Assembly (NCBI RefSeq): GCF_900107725.1
Contig: NZ_FNQO01000001.1
Span: 186,001-250,000, forward strand
Direction: 5' to 3'
From: Microbulbifer marinus
GTDB lineage: Bacteria; Pseudomonadota; Gammaproteobacteria; Pseudomonadales; Cellvibrionaceae
Length of the DNA: 64,000 bases
The notes under the pieces are model-generated. The model was not told where the DNA came from. It worked only from the letters and a program-made list of their open reading frames with translations, and did no database searches. Below, in pieces: positions 52,598 through 60,990 of this stretch (the first letter of the stretch is position 1; every line of letters begins with the position of its first letter). The position numbers and the translations under genes are program-made.

Positions 52598-53081
52598 GGT
52601 CGGCCTCCTGTGGGCGCGCGGATCCGGCCTGCATCCGCCGCGCCGCCATCCGGATCGCCTCGCGGATACGCACGTAGGCCATGCAGCGACACAGGTTGCC
52701 GCTCATCACCTGGTTGATCTGCTCATCGGTGGGGGCGGGAAAGTCCCGCAGCATGGCGGCGGCCTGCATGATCTGGCCCGGCTGGCAGTAGCCGCACTGG
52801 GGCGTCTGCGCCTCGACCCAGGTTTCCAGCAGGGGGTGCCCTTTTTCCGCCAGCCCCTCGATGGTGGTGACCACTGAATTGGCCACGTCCTTTACCGGGG
52901 TGATGCAGGAGCGCGTGGCGCGGCCATTCACGTGCACGGTGCAGGCGCCGCACAGGCCGATGCCACAGCCGAATTTGGTGCCGGTATAACCGAGGTCGTC
53001 GCGGATCACCCAGAGCAGGGGGGTATCGTCGGGTACGTCCACAGTGACGGGTCTGGCGTTGATCTTGAATTCCGTGGGCAT
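52590..53081 (-). CDS. 2Fe-2S subunit of molybdenum hydroxylase
   Basis: The 163-residue protein has both expected clusters: CGIGLCGACTVHVNG with the preceding FGCG (plant-ferredoxin type) and CGYCQPGQIM plus NLCRCMAYVRI (four-helix type). It transfers electrons from the molybdenum subunit to the cytochrome. ATG 53081 has GGGAG upstream; the longer frame is not used. It has no own signal and probably travels with the Tat-exported partner. Confidence 0.95.
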   Translation of the reverse strand: MPTEFKINARPVTVDVPDDTPLLWVIRDDLGYTGTKFGCGIGLCGACTVHVNGRATRSCITPVKDVANSVVTTIEGLAEKGHPLLETWVEAQTPQCGYCQPGQIMQAAAMLRDFPAPTDEQINQVMSGNLCRCMAYVRIREAIRMAARRMQAGSARPQEADHA

Positions 53082-53083
53082 GG

Positions 53084-54403
53084 CTATTCTCCCGCCTTTC
53101 CTGTGGCGCTGTGCTGTGACTGCCGGTGCAACTCGCGCAGTTCCCCGATCCGCTGCTGCAGGTTTTTCCACGGCGGCAGGTTTGAGCGCCGGCGCAGGAA
53201 ATCCGCGAGTTCCACCAGGTTCTCGTCGCTGAGTGTGGAGAACCCCGGCATCACCAGGATGGGGGTGCCAGCGCCGGTACCGACGCCCTCGATGACCACC
53301 CGCAGCAGGTTGGTGGGATCATCGGCGGTTACCGCGCTGTTCAGGCTCAGCTCTGCCCGCGCCGCCAACGGATGCTGGGGGTCGTTGTAATGGCAGGAGG
53401 CACAGGCGGAGACATACAGCGCTTCCCCCGCGCCGTGCTCCGAGTGCGCGCGCTGCTGGGCTGCGGTGATTGTCTCGGCGGCTAGTTGCCGGGGATTGCC
53501 GGTGTTCCGACGGTCGGCGGAAAGCGACTCCATGTAGCTGGCCAGGGCGCGGATGTCGCTGTCCGGGGCCTGCCTCAGGCCGCGGTGCACTACCTCGCCC
53601 ATGGAGCCGACGGCGACACCGTGGTAGTTGGATGTCCCCGAACGCAGGTACTGATAGAGGGAGTCCGTATCCCAGTGCACCGGCACCGGCTGGCTCTCGT
53701 CCAGCGCTGTCGCGTACCAGTTGTCGACCAGTGCGCCGGCATAGGCCCGGTTCTTTTTCTCTGCCTGCATGAAGTTGCGGGGGGTGTGGCAGGCGCTGCA
53801 ATGCCCCAGCCCCTTGGCCAGGTAGGCGCCGCGGTTCCATTGCTCGCTCCGGCCCGGGTCCGGCTGCCACGGGTCCGGATCGAAAAACAACAGCTTCCAG
53901 CCCCACTGCAGGAAACGCAGGTTGAATGGAAAGGACAGGTTGTTCGATGGCGGTGTGTGGGCGACGGGCTCCCGCGTCATGAAATACGCGTAAAGCGCGT
54001 CCAAGTCCTCGTCGGTGATGTTCTTGTAGTGGGTGTAGGGGAAGGCGGGATACAAGTGTGCGCCTTCGCGCGAAACACCTTCCCGCATCGCGCGGACAAA
54101 GGCCTCGCGCGGCCAGCGGCCAATTCCGTCCTCCGGGTGCGGTGAGATATTGGTGGAATAGAGGCTGCCGAATGGAGATGGGAATTCAACGCCACCGGCA
54201 TAGGGCTTGTCCGCGGTGATGGTGTGGCAGGTTTCGCAGTTGCCGATGCCTGCCAGCACCTTGCCCCGTTCAACCAGCTCGGGACTGAAGCTGTGCCGCT
54301 TGGCCAGGTCTGCAGCCGGGATTGAAGGTTGCCACACCGCCAGTGCTAGAACGACGGCAAGGATGACGAGCAGTGCGATGGCAAGGTACCAGCCTTTACT
54401 CAT
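53084..54403 (-). CDS. membrane-anchored triheme cytochrome c
   Basis: The 439-residue protein has an N-terminal membrane helix and three haem motifs, CETCH, CSACH and CASCH, as in the cytochrome subunits of alcohol and aldehyde dehydrogenases. It would take electrons from the molybdenum hydroxylase to the quinone pool or an oxidase. ATG 54403 follows GGAG; the open frame extends upstream without support. It is the first gene of a three-gene operon, ending 2 nt before the 2Fe-2S start codon. Confidence 0.93.
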   Translation of the reverse strand: MSKGWYLAIALLVILAVVLALAVWQPSIPAADLAKRHSFSPELVERGKVLAGIGNCETCHTITADKPYAGGVEFPSPFGSLYSTNISPHPEDGIGRWPREAFVRAMREGVSREGAHLYPAFPYTHYKNITDEDLDALYAYFMTREPVAHTPPSNNLSFPFNLRFLQWGWKLLFFDPDPWQPDPGRSEQWNRGAYLAKGLGHCSACHTPRNFMQAEKKNRAYAGALVDNWYATALDESQPVPVHWDTDSLYQYLRSGTSNYHGVAVGSMGEVVHRGLRQAPDSDIRALASYMESLSADRRNTGNPRQLAAETITAAQQRAHSEHGAGEALYVSACASCHYNDPQHPLAARAELSLNSAVTADDPTNLLRVVIEGVGTGAGTPILVMPGFSTLSDENLVELADFLRRRSNLPPWKNLQQRIGELRELHRQSQHSATGKAGE

Positions 54404-54404
54404 G

Positions 54405-55014
54405 GCCGCTTCTCCACTGATAGGGGAACTGATGATTTCGCGACATGTTGTGATTGAGTTTCGTGTCGCTCCGCTTGCAGCTCGCATGGACGTTGGCAAG
54501 CAGCACCGGCCGCAGGGCCTCCAGGACCGTGGCCCGGAATACCGGCCTGCGCCAGCGCCCACGTCATCTTTATAGCAGCGGACAGAGACCTGTCGGGCGC
54601 CGCCGTTGGCCTGCGTGGATATTTGGCGGGAGTATTTCCGTCACTGTGTCTGCTGTCGCTGTTAACCCTTCTCGGCAAGAAGGACGAATCGGGCGAATTC
54701 AGCTTCCTGTGCGCCTAGCTGATTGTGTCATTGGCAGAGCCGAATATCGGCGAGCGATCGACCAGCCCGTAACCGCGTTTCAAAAAAGGTCCGGAGTACC
54801 CGGTACGCGCTGTGGTTTCCACAGACGGCCGGGCTCACTTAGGTTGCGATGGAGGGAGATGGAGGGAAGTACAACCCAAATCGCAGTAGAGCAGGGTAGC
54901 ATTAACTGTAACGCCGAAATTGACAGCAGCTATCTTGCTCAGAGAAAAAATTCATTTAACCCGCACAGTACCCCTCGTTACTCTGGGGACCTGAAAAATA
55001 ATCAGGAGGTGATT
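54405..55014. other. 610-nt gap without recognisable gene
   Basis: Open frames here have no family resemblance or ribosome sites. The region ends with TTGACA (54920-54925), a possible -35 of the small gene at 55015, but a good -10 is not evident. Confidence 0.5.
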
Positions 55015-55143
55015 ATGAGCAAGGTGATGTCGATTGTTATCCGCTCCACGGGTACTCGCCAAACGCAGCAGCCGGCGGAGTGCAATTACGCCGACAACTA
55101 CTACGGCGATCAGGTGTGCGTGGTACGGCGCAAAGCCCGGTGA
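55015..55143 (+). CDS. 42-residue protein of unknown function
   Basis: AGGAGGTGATT immediately before the ATG is a near-perfect ribosome site. The product begins MSKVMSIVIRSTG and ends GDQVCVVRRKAR, with two cysteines, a polar tyrosine-rich centre (CNYADNYYGD) and a basic tail. It is too short for a membrane protein and has no signal peptide. I know no family for it. It is free-standing between the cytochrome and STAS genes. Coding use rests on the ribosome site and the intact frame. Confidence 0.6.
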   Translation: MSKVMSIVIRSTGTRQTQQPAECNYADNYYGDQVCVVRRKAR

Positions 55144-55224
55144 GCGTTTAGTCGCAGGGGCAGGGTCCGCAGCACACGGCAAGGTTTCTCCTGGCGGAGC
55201 GCTGCGGGTTCGAAGGTTCCCGTT

Positions 55225-55599
55225 TCAGGCGGAGTCGCTGGCGAGCCAGATCTCGGCCTCTTGCTTCTGATCGTGGCCAAAGGCCTTGATATGCAGGCCC
55301 GGAATCAGCGCACCTTCCAGTTCACTGATTTTCCCGATCCATGCCTTGTCGGTCAGCACAGCGGCCTTACGGAATTGCCGGATAAAATGCAGCATCGATG
55401 GCAGGCGCGAGAACTCTACGGCGATAGCCGCGAGGGAGGGCAGCTGGTATTCGATCACGTCAAACAGCATTTGCCCGTCTTCAATGCCATCGGCTTTTTC
55501 CGCCAGCTCGTCCAGGGCCCGCTTCATATCGTCGGAATCCAGCTTGCCGCTCATTGAAATATCAAGGCGGTTTTCGCCGGTCCTTTCCACGGTAAACAT
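55225..55599 (-). CDS. STAS/SpoIIAA-like protein
   Basis: The 124-residue protein matches the SpoIIAA-like STAS fold (VERTGENRLDISMSGKLDSDDMKRALDELAEKA, then FIRQFRKAAVLTDKAWI). It lacks the anti-anti-sigma phosphoserine context and has no partner kinase or sigma factor nearby. Function unknown. AAGGAG precedes the ATG. Confidence 0.85.
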   Translation of the reverse strand: MFTVERTGENRLDISMSGKLDSDDMKRALDELAEKADGIEDGQMLFDVIEYQLPSLAAIAVEFSRLPSMLHFIRQFRKAAVLTDKAWIGKISELEGALIPGLHIKAFGHDQKQEAEIWLASDSA

Positions 55600-55650
55600 A
55601 TCTTCTCCTTGCGTATTCTGTTCGGGCGTTTTCTTTCGCGCTGACAGAGG

Positions 55651-55965
55651 CTAACGATAGAAAACTGCCAGCCATAATGTCATTTTATCGGGCTCTGTCC
55701 AACTCACCCTGTGCCTGGCGTGGGCCGGGATATTGATATAGTCACCTTTGTCCAGGGTGATTTCGCGCCCGTCCTCAAACTGAATCGTTCCCGCGCCCTC
55801 GAGCACGATGACCCACTCATGTTCGTCCTGGTCATACCATCCCGATTCGGGAGAGTTCTGCCCATGGGAAACGATACGCTCTATCCGCACGTTCTCCGTG
55901 CGAATCAAGTCGAAAAAGTGTTCCGTGGTGTGATCGTCGGGGAGGTTCGAATAAATGCTTTCCAC
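55651..55965 (-). CDS. small cupin-domain protein
   Basis: The 104-residue single cupin has DEHEWVIVLEGAGTIQFEDG and KGDYINIPAHARHRVSW, giving the two cupin motifs and likely metal ligands (Glu and His). Translation begins at GTG; no ATG lies in frame upstream. No catalytic assignment is possible. Confidence 0.83.
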   Translation of the reverse strand: MESIYSNLPDDHTTEHFFDLIRTENVRIERIVSHGQNSPESGWYDQDEHEWVIVLEGAGTIQFEDGREITLDKGDYINIPAHARHRVSWTEPDKMTLWLAVFYR

Positions 55966-56319
55966 AATTTTAATTCGCGTTAACTGTTAAGCAGGATTTT
56001 CGGTGTTCGGCCGTTCGCGTTGGCCGTTGACTGCCAGTGCACCGGCAGCATGCTGATGCGCAACCTATCGGCACCCGCGACAGCCCAGAGTATATACGGA
56101 AGGGGCAAATCGCGGGTTTTACCTGAGAGTGACAACAGGGTGGTAGCAGGCAGTCGCGCGGTGCAGTTCGGCGATTCCGTGACTAGACTCAGGTAAGCGA
56201 TAGTTTTGACGCCATTGCCCCGCGCTGCTGCCTCCCGATCCGGTGGCTGCGGCGCGGTGCATTGTTCAAGTCTGGGGAACAACCTCGTTGACAGCTGTTC
56301 CCCGCACAGGAGTTCCCGG
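55966..56319. other. 354-nt gap upstream of amidohydrolase gene
   Basis: No gene is recognisable. It must contain the divergent promoters of the cupin gene and the amidohydrolase gene. CAGGAG before 56320 is the ribosome site. Confidence 0.5.
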
Positions 56320-58071
56320 ATGAAGTCACTGATTTCTGCAGCCATGATCTTCACCGTAATGATGGCGGTGCTGCTGCCGATGCGACTGTCGGCGGCGGAC
56401 CCCAAGGCTGGTAACGGCAATGCCGACTATGTGTTCACCAATGCCAAGGTCTACACGGTGAACAAGGAGGCACCCTGGGCCGAGGCCATCGCCATCAAGG
56501 GCAACAAGATCGTCTATGTCGGCGATGCCGAAGGGGTCAAATCACAGGTCGGCAAGGGCACCAAAGTCGTGGACCTCAAGGGCAAGATGGTGTTGCCCGG
56601 CTTTGTCGAAGGCCATTTCCATAGCATCGTCGGTGCCATGATTGCAAAGGGACTCGACTTGCAGACAGATGACAAGCAGGAGCTGTTTGACCGAATCCGC
56701 AAGTATGCAAAGGAAAATCCGGACCTTGACGTAATCGTCGGTTACGGAGTGCGCTTCAACGTATTTCCAGACCAGCTGCCGACGGCGGCGATGCTCGACG
56801 AGATCGAGTCGGAGCGTCCGATCTACTTTTTTGGGATCGACGGTCATACCGCTTGGGTAAACTCCAAGGCGTTGGAAATGGCCGGGATCAACAAGGATAC
56901 TCCGGACACTGCCCCTGGTTTCTCCTATTTTGTGCGCGACGACGATAACAACCCAACCGGCTGGATTGTGGAGTGGCCGGCTGAGCTACAGGTGCTGGGT
57001 AGCCTGGTCGATTTCAACGTCGAATATGTCAAGGATGGCGTCAAGGAATGGCTGCCGCGCTTCTCGGCTGCCGGCATCACCGCGGTCCACGATTACGGTG
57101 TCCTCGGGATTCCGGCGGAAGAGGCCTTTCAATTTTTCACCGACATGGCCGCGCAAGGTAAGCTGCCGATCCGCATCCAGGGTTCCTATTACTGGAACGA
57201 TCCGAAGACGGATCCGATCCCGCCGCTGAAGAAGCTGATGAAGCAGTTCGATACCGAACTGGTCAGCGTCAAATCACTGAAGGTCAATCTCGATGGCGGT
57301 GACGACAAGTGGAATGCGCTCTACACCCATCCCTACACCGATAAGCCAGACCTCAAGGTAGAACCCATCATTCCCTACGATATCGTCAATGCAACGGTAG
57401 AGCGGGCGGACAAAGAGCGTATCAACGTGACCTGCCACTGCTTTGGCGATCTCGCGGTGCGCAAATTTCTGGATGCGGTCGAGATGGCGAAGAAAAAGAA
57501 CCCGCAATGGGACCGGCGCCCGGTGGCCAGCCATGCCACGATGGTTGACGAGGCAGATATCCCGCGCTTCGCCGAACTGGGGGCCACCTATGACACTACC
57601 GGTTTCTGGATGAGCCTCGATCCGCTGCTGCAAACGGTGTCTACGACGCGCCTCGGCCCCGAGCGTGTCCAGGCGATGTTTCCGATGAAGAAGATTGCCG
57701 AGGCCGGCGGCAATGTGTCACTTGGATCGGATTGGCCGACAGGCGCCTACGTCTCGGATTACCGGCCGCTGCTGTCTATTCGGGTCGCGGTGACCCGCCA
57801 GCTTCCCGGTCGCGATGATGTGCCCCCGCTCGGCGGCAAAGAGGCCCGCGTTCCGCTGGATCTGGCGCTGTATGCCCAGACTTTAGGTGCGGCCTACGGT
57901 ATGGCCCTGGACGACAAGATCGGTTCACTGGAAGTCGGCAAGCTGGCGGACCTGGTGGTGCTGGATAAGAACCTGTTCGATATCAATCCGCACGACATTC
58001 ACAAGGCCAAGGTTCTGCTCACCATCATGAATGGCAAGGTGGTGCACGACGAGTTGAAACTGGAGAAGTGA
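56320..58071 (+). CDS. exported amidohydrolase-3 family protein (paralog 1)
   Basis: The 583-residue protein has a normal signal peptide (about 1-28, ending RLSAADP), then the YtcJ-like metal-dependent hydrolase domain with the metal motif GFVEGHFHS, the segments TCHCFGDLAVRKFLDAVE and ASHATMVDE, and NVSLGSDWPTGAYVSDYRP near the end. It probably hydrolyses amide or ester bonds in the periplasm; substrate unknown. It is a diverged paralog of the two lipoproteins at 59177 and 60991, but lies on the opposite strand. Confidence 0.88.
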   Translation: MKSLISAAMIFTVMMAVLLPMRLSAADPKAGNGNADYVFTNAKVYTVNKEAPWAEAIAIKGNKIVYVGDAEGVKSQVGKGTKVVDLKGKMVLPGFVEGHFHSIVGAMIAKGLDLQTDDKQELFDRIRKYAKENPDLDVIVGYGVRFNVFPDQLPTAAMLDEIESERPIYFFGIDGHTAWVNSKALEMAGINKDTPDTAPGFSYFVRDDDNNPTGWIVEWPAELQVLGSLVDFNVEYVKDGVKEWLPRFSAAGITAVHDYGVLGIPAEEAFQFFTDMAAQGKLPIRIQGSYYWNDPKTDPIPPLKKLMKQFDTELVSVKSLKVNLDGGDDKWNALYTHPYTDKPDLKVEPIIPYDIVNATVERADKERINVTCHCFGDLAVRKFLDAVEMAKKKNPQWDRRPVASHATMVDEADIPRFAELGATYDTTGFWMSLDPLLQTVSTTRLGPERVQAMFPMKKIAEAGGNVSLGSDWPTGAYVSDYRPLLSIRVAVTRQLPGRDDVPPLGGKEARVPLDLALYAQTLGAAYGMALDDKIGSLEVGKLADLVVLDKNLFDINPHDIHKAKVLLTIMNGKVVHDELKLEK

Positions 58072-58082
58072 TTTTTTGCACA

Positions 58083-58120
58083 GGGGCGGCGCCGCATCTG
58101 TCGAGGATCGGTGCCGCCCC
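58083..58120. terminator. bidirectional hairpin terminator
   Basis: A 12-bp stem with one G-T pair (58083-58094/58109-58120) sits between convergent genes. Only TT follows, so it is not a canonical intrinsic terminator. Confidence 0.6.
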
Positions 58121-58134
58121 TTCCCAGGGCTGTA

Positions 58135-58977
58135 TCACGGCCAGATGAAACTCAGGCCAATCTTCAGCTGCCGATCGGCACCGCCTTTCGGCGCATCGAC
58201 CACTTTGTAGCCGCCCAGGCTGAAATCAATCATATGGCCGCTTTTCAGGATAAAGGTCTTTCCGACGGTAAGGCCGAGCGGAGTCTGCCAGGCGCTGCTG
58301 CTACTGGGGGCCGACCAGTCATAGCTAACTGCATTCATGTAGCCGATATAGGAGCCACCAAACAAGTCGGTGTTATAAATAATGATGGGCCTGATGGTGG
58401 TGAGATTGAAGTCGTCCTGACCCCAGTGATGCCCAAGGATACCGCCGTAAGAGAGGTTTCCGGCAGAACCGAACACCACACCGGCGAAACCGCCGCCCCA
58501 GCCCGGCCCGCCAACGACACTGTCTGTACGCGTGCGCAGCGAGATCTGCGGGCCGATGCCGAACTTGATGCTGCTGTCCGTTTTGGGAACGAAGAACCCC
58601 TGCACAATGGAGTCACTCAGGCCCCAGGTGCGCCCGGTCCCGCCGACGGGATCCGGGCCGAGTATTGGCAGGCCTGCGCCCTTGGGCGCGCCGATGTAGG
58701 GAATGACACCGCGGAGAACAAAATTGAAGCTGCGGTCCGTTTCAATGGAGTAGACCGGTTGCAGGGAAATACCGTAGGCCGTCTCGTCATCGGAGGTGCC
58801 GTAGGAGATGGTATTGTCCGACATCAGCGCCTTCACGTCGGCGAGCGGATCCTGTGCTTTCTTCAGTGCTTCCGCCTCGTCGACGGCCGGCTGTGCCTGC
58901 GCGAGACTGGCAAATAGCGTGAAGAGTAATAGAGCAAAGAGAGTGCCGAAGCGGCGGGTGCGGGGGTGATATCTCAT
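58135..58977 (-). CDS. exported beta-barrel-like protein, transporter family
   Basis: The 280-residue protein has a signal peptide (about 1-29, ending LAQAQP) and many short amphipathic strands with GTSDDETAYGISLQPVYSIE and FGIGPQISLRTRTDS, ending in LKIGLSFIWP, a barrel-like C-terminus. It resembles the MetA-pathway or neighbouring porin-like families. It follows the two lipoprotein amidohydrolases on the same strand, 199 nt downstream, and may admit their substrate. Confidence 0.7.
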   Translation of the reverse strand: MRYHPRTRRFGTLFALLLFTLFASLAQAQPAVDEAEALKKAQDPLADVKALMSDNTISYGTSDDETAYGISLQPVYSIETDRSFNFVLRGVIPYIGAPKGAGLPILGPDPVGGTGRTWGLSDSIVQGFFVPKTDSSIKFGIGPQISLRTRTDSVVGGPGWGGGFAGVVFGSAGNLSYGGILGHHWGQDDFNLTTIRPIIIYNTDLFGGSYIGYMNAVSYDWSAPSSSSAWQTPLGLTVGKTFILKSGHMIDFSLGGYKVVDAPKGGADRQLKIGLSFIWP

Positions 58978-59176
58978 GGCTTGTACATCTCCTTCGTTCC
59001 TAGCCAAATATCCTTGCGTGCCGTCTCCTATGCCCGCCGAGCACCCGAGCAAAGAATCCGCAGGGGCTCTCAATAACGTCACGTCATCAAGTCGTGTCGC
59101 TGGTATTGACGAGCCCCCCGAGGTGCTAGGGTGGACGGGCAACGCGGCCGATTGGACACATGATGCCGCGAGCGTC

Positions 59177-60949
59177 TCAAAGTCCGTTGCGGTATCGGAC
59201 TACGCCATCCATCATCGTGAAGACTACCTTCGCTTTGTAGATGTCATGCGGGTCTATCTCGAACAGGTTCTGGTCGAGCACGATCAGGTCGGCCTTCTTG
59301 CCCACCTCGATCGAGCCGATCTTGTCCTCTACGCCGATGCCGTAGGCAGAGCCATAGGTATTCGCGCGGATCGCCTCGGCCACCGTCAGCCGCATATCCT
59401 CGCCGCCCAATATCGGCATATCGGGCTTGCCCAGCATCTGGCGCGTCACTGCCTGGGTGATCGCGTTAAGCGGCTTGTAGTCGGCGACATAGGCTGCCGC
59501 GGGGAAATCCGAACCCAGCGAGACATTGCCCCCGGCCTCGAGTATTGGCTTGAGGGGGAAGAGTCGCTTCATCCGTTCCGGGCCGATCCGCTCGGGGGTG
59601 ATGTTGCCGGTGTAGGGGTCGAGCGCTATCCACTGGCCGCTGGTGTCGTAGGTGGCGTTCAGCTCCTTGAAGCGCGGATAGTCGTCCGGATGCACCAGAA
59701 TGGCGTGCGAGGCGACCGGTCGCCGGTCCCATTCGGGGTTTTTCTCCTTCGCCAGTTCAACGGCATCGAGGAACTTGCGCACCGCTAGGTCGCCGAAGCA
59801 GTGACAGATAAGGTGCAATTGCTCCTTGTCGGCGCGCACGGCCGCATCATTGATTACGTCGAACGGCAAGATCGGCTTGGGGTCGGCGTCGGGCTTGTCG
59901 CTATAGCCGCCGACAAGAAGAGCACTGTACTTGTCGTCGTCACCATCCATATTGATTTTCAGGGCGTTGAACTGCACCAGCCCGGACTGGTTCTCGTCGC
60001 GCCACTTCTTGGCAATCGGCACGGGATCGATAGTGGCATCGTTCCAGTAGTAACTGCCGTAGAACCGCGTCGTCAGCGTGCCTTCCTGTTCTAGCTCTTT
60101 CATGAGCCTGACGGCATCATCATTACTGAGAAAGCCGAGACCATAATCATGATAAGCGGTGATACCGGCCTTGGAATATTCGGGATACCATTGGGCCACC
60201 CCTTCCTTGACGTAATCGTAATCAATATCCTGTAGGGCATTGAGTACCTGGAGCACGGCCGGAACTTCGACGATATAGCCGGTAGGATTGCCCTCGTCGT
60301 CACGGACAAAATAGGCCACATCGGGCACGGGATCCTCTGTGTCCTTGGTGATGCCAGCCATCTCCAGGGCCTTGGAGTTGGCCCAGGCGGAGTGGCCATC
60401 GACCTGCCACAGAAACACCGGCCGGTCGGACTCAATTTTGTCCAGCATGGCCGCAGTGGGCTGCTTACCTCCATAGAGATTGGGACGCACTCCCCAGCCG
60501 TGGATCTGCTCCAAGTCCGGATTGGCTTCCGCATATTCTTTCAGCTTGCCCAGCAGCTCTTCCATGCTCTCGGATTGCAGGTTGACTCCGCGCAACATGA
60601 CGCCGGGGGTGATGGAATGGAAATGGCCCTCGACAAAACCGGGCAGCATCAGCTTGCCGCCGAGATCGATCTCCTTGGTATTCTCTCCGATCATTGCCTC
60701 CGCGCCGGCGTCGTCGCCGACGTAGACGATCTCGTCACCGCGCACGGCGACGGCCTCCGCCCAGGAGTTCTCCTCATCGACGGTGTAGACCTTGCCGTTG
60801 GTGAAGACGAAGTCGGCAGCTTCAGCTGCGGAAGCGGCAGCGGTCGGCTGCGTGTCCGCCGGCGCGGTGGATTCAGGCTTTTCGGAACACCCGGCCAGCG
60901 CGAAGGCCAGCACAGTGAGTATGGAGCCTAAGGTCCTAGTCAGATCCAT
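59177..60949 (-). CDS. amidohydrolase-3 family lipoprotein (paralog 2)
   Basis: The 590-residue protein has a lipoprotein signal ending LAGCSEK, then the YtcJ-like domain with GFVEGHFHSI, LICHCFGDLAVRKFLDAVELAKEKNPEWDRRPVASHA and NVSLGSDFPAAAYVADYKPLN. The lipid anchor would place it on a membrane face. Substrate unknown. It follows paralog 3 by 41 nt, so they are cotranscribed tandem duplicates. AGGAGACA precedes the ATG. Confidence 0.9.
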   Translation of the reverse strand: MDLTRTLGSILTVLAFALAGCSEKPESTAPADTQPTAAASAAEAADFVFTNGKVYTVDEENSWAEAVAVRGDEIVYVGDDAGAEAMIGENTKEIDLGGKLMLPGFVEGHFHSITPGVMLRGVNLQSESMEELLGKLKEYAEANPDLEQIHGWGVRPNLYGGKQPTAAMLDKIESDRPVFLWQVDGHSAWANSKALEMAGITKDTEDPVPDVAYFVRDDEGNPTGYIVEVPAVLQVLNALQDIDYDYVKEGVAQWYPEYSKAGITAYHDYGLGFLSNDDAVRLMKELEQEGTLTTRFYGSYYWNDATIDPVPIAKKWRDENQSGLVQFNALKINMDGDDDKYSALLVGGYSDKPDADPKPILPFDVINDAAVRADKEQLHLICHCFGDLAVRKFLDAVELAKEKNPEWDRRPVASHAILVHPDDYPRFKELNATYDTSGQWIALDPYTGNITPERIGPERMKRLFPLKPILEAGGNVSLGSDFPAAAYVADYKPLNAITQAVTRQMLGKPDMPILGGEDMRLTVAEAIRANTYGSAYGIGVEDKIGSIEVGKKADLIVLDQNLFEIDPHDIYKAKVVFTMMDGVVRYRNGL

Positions 60950-60990
60950 GACTTGTCTCCTGAGTGTGAAACTGCAATATCAATCTAAGG

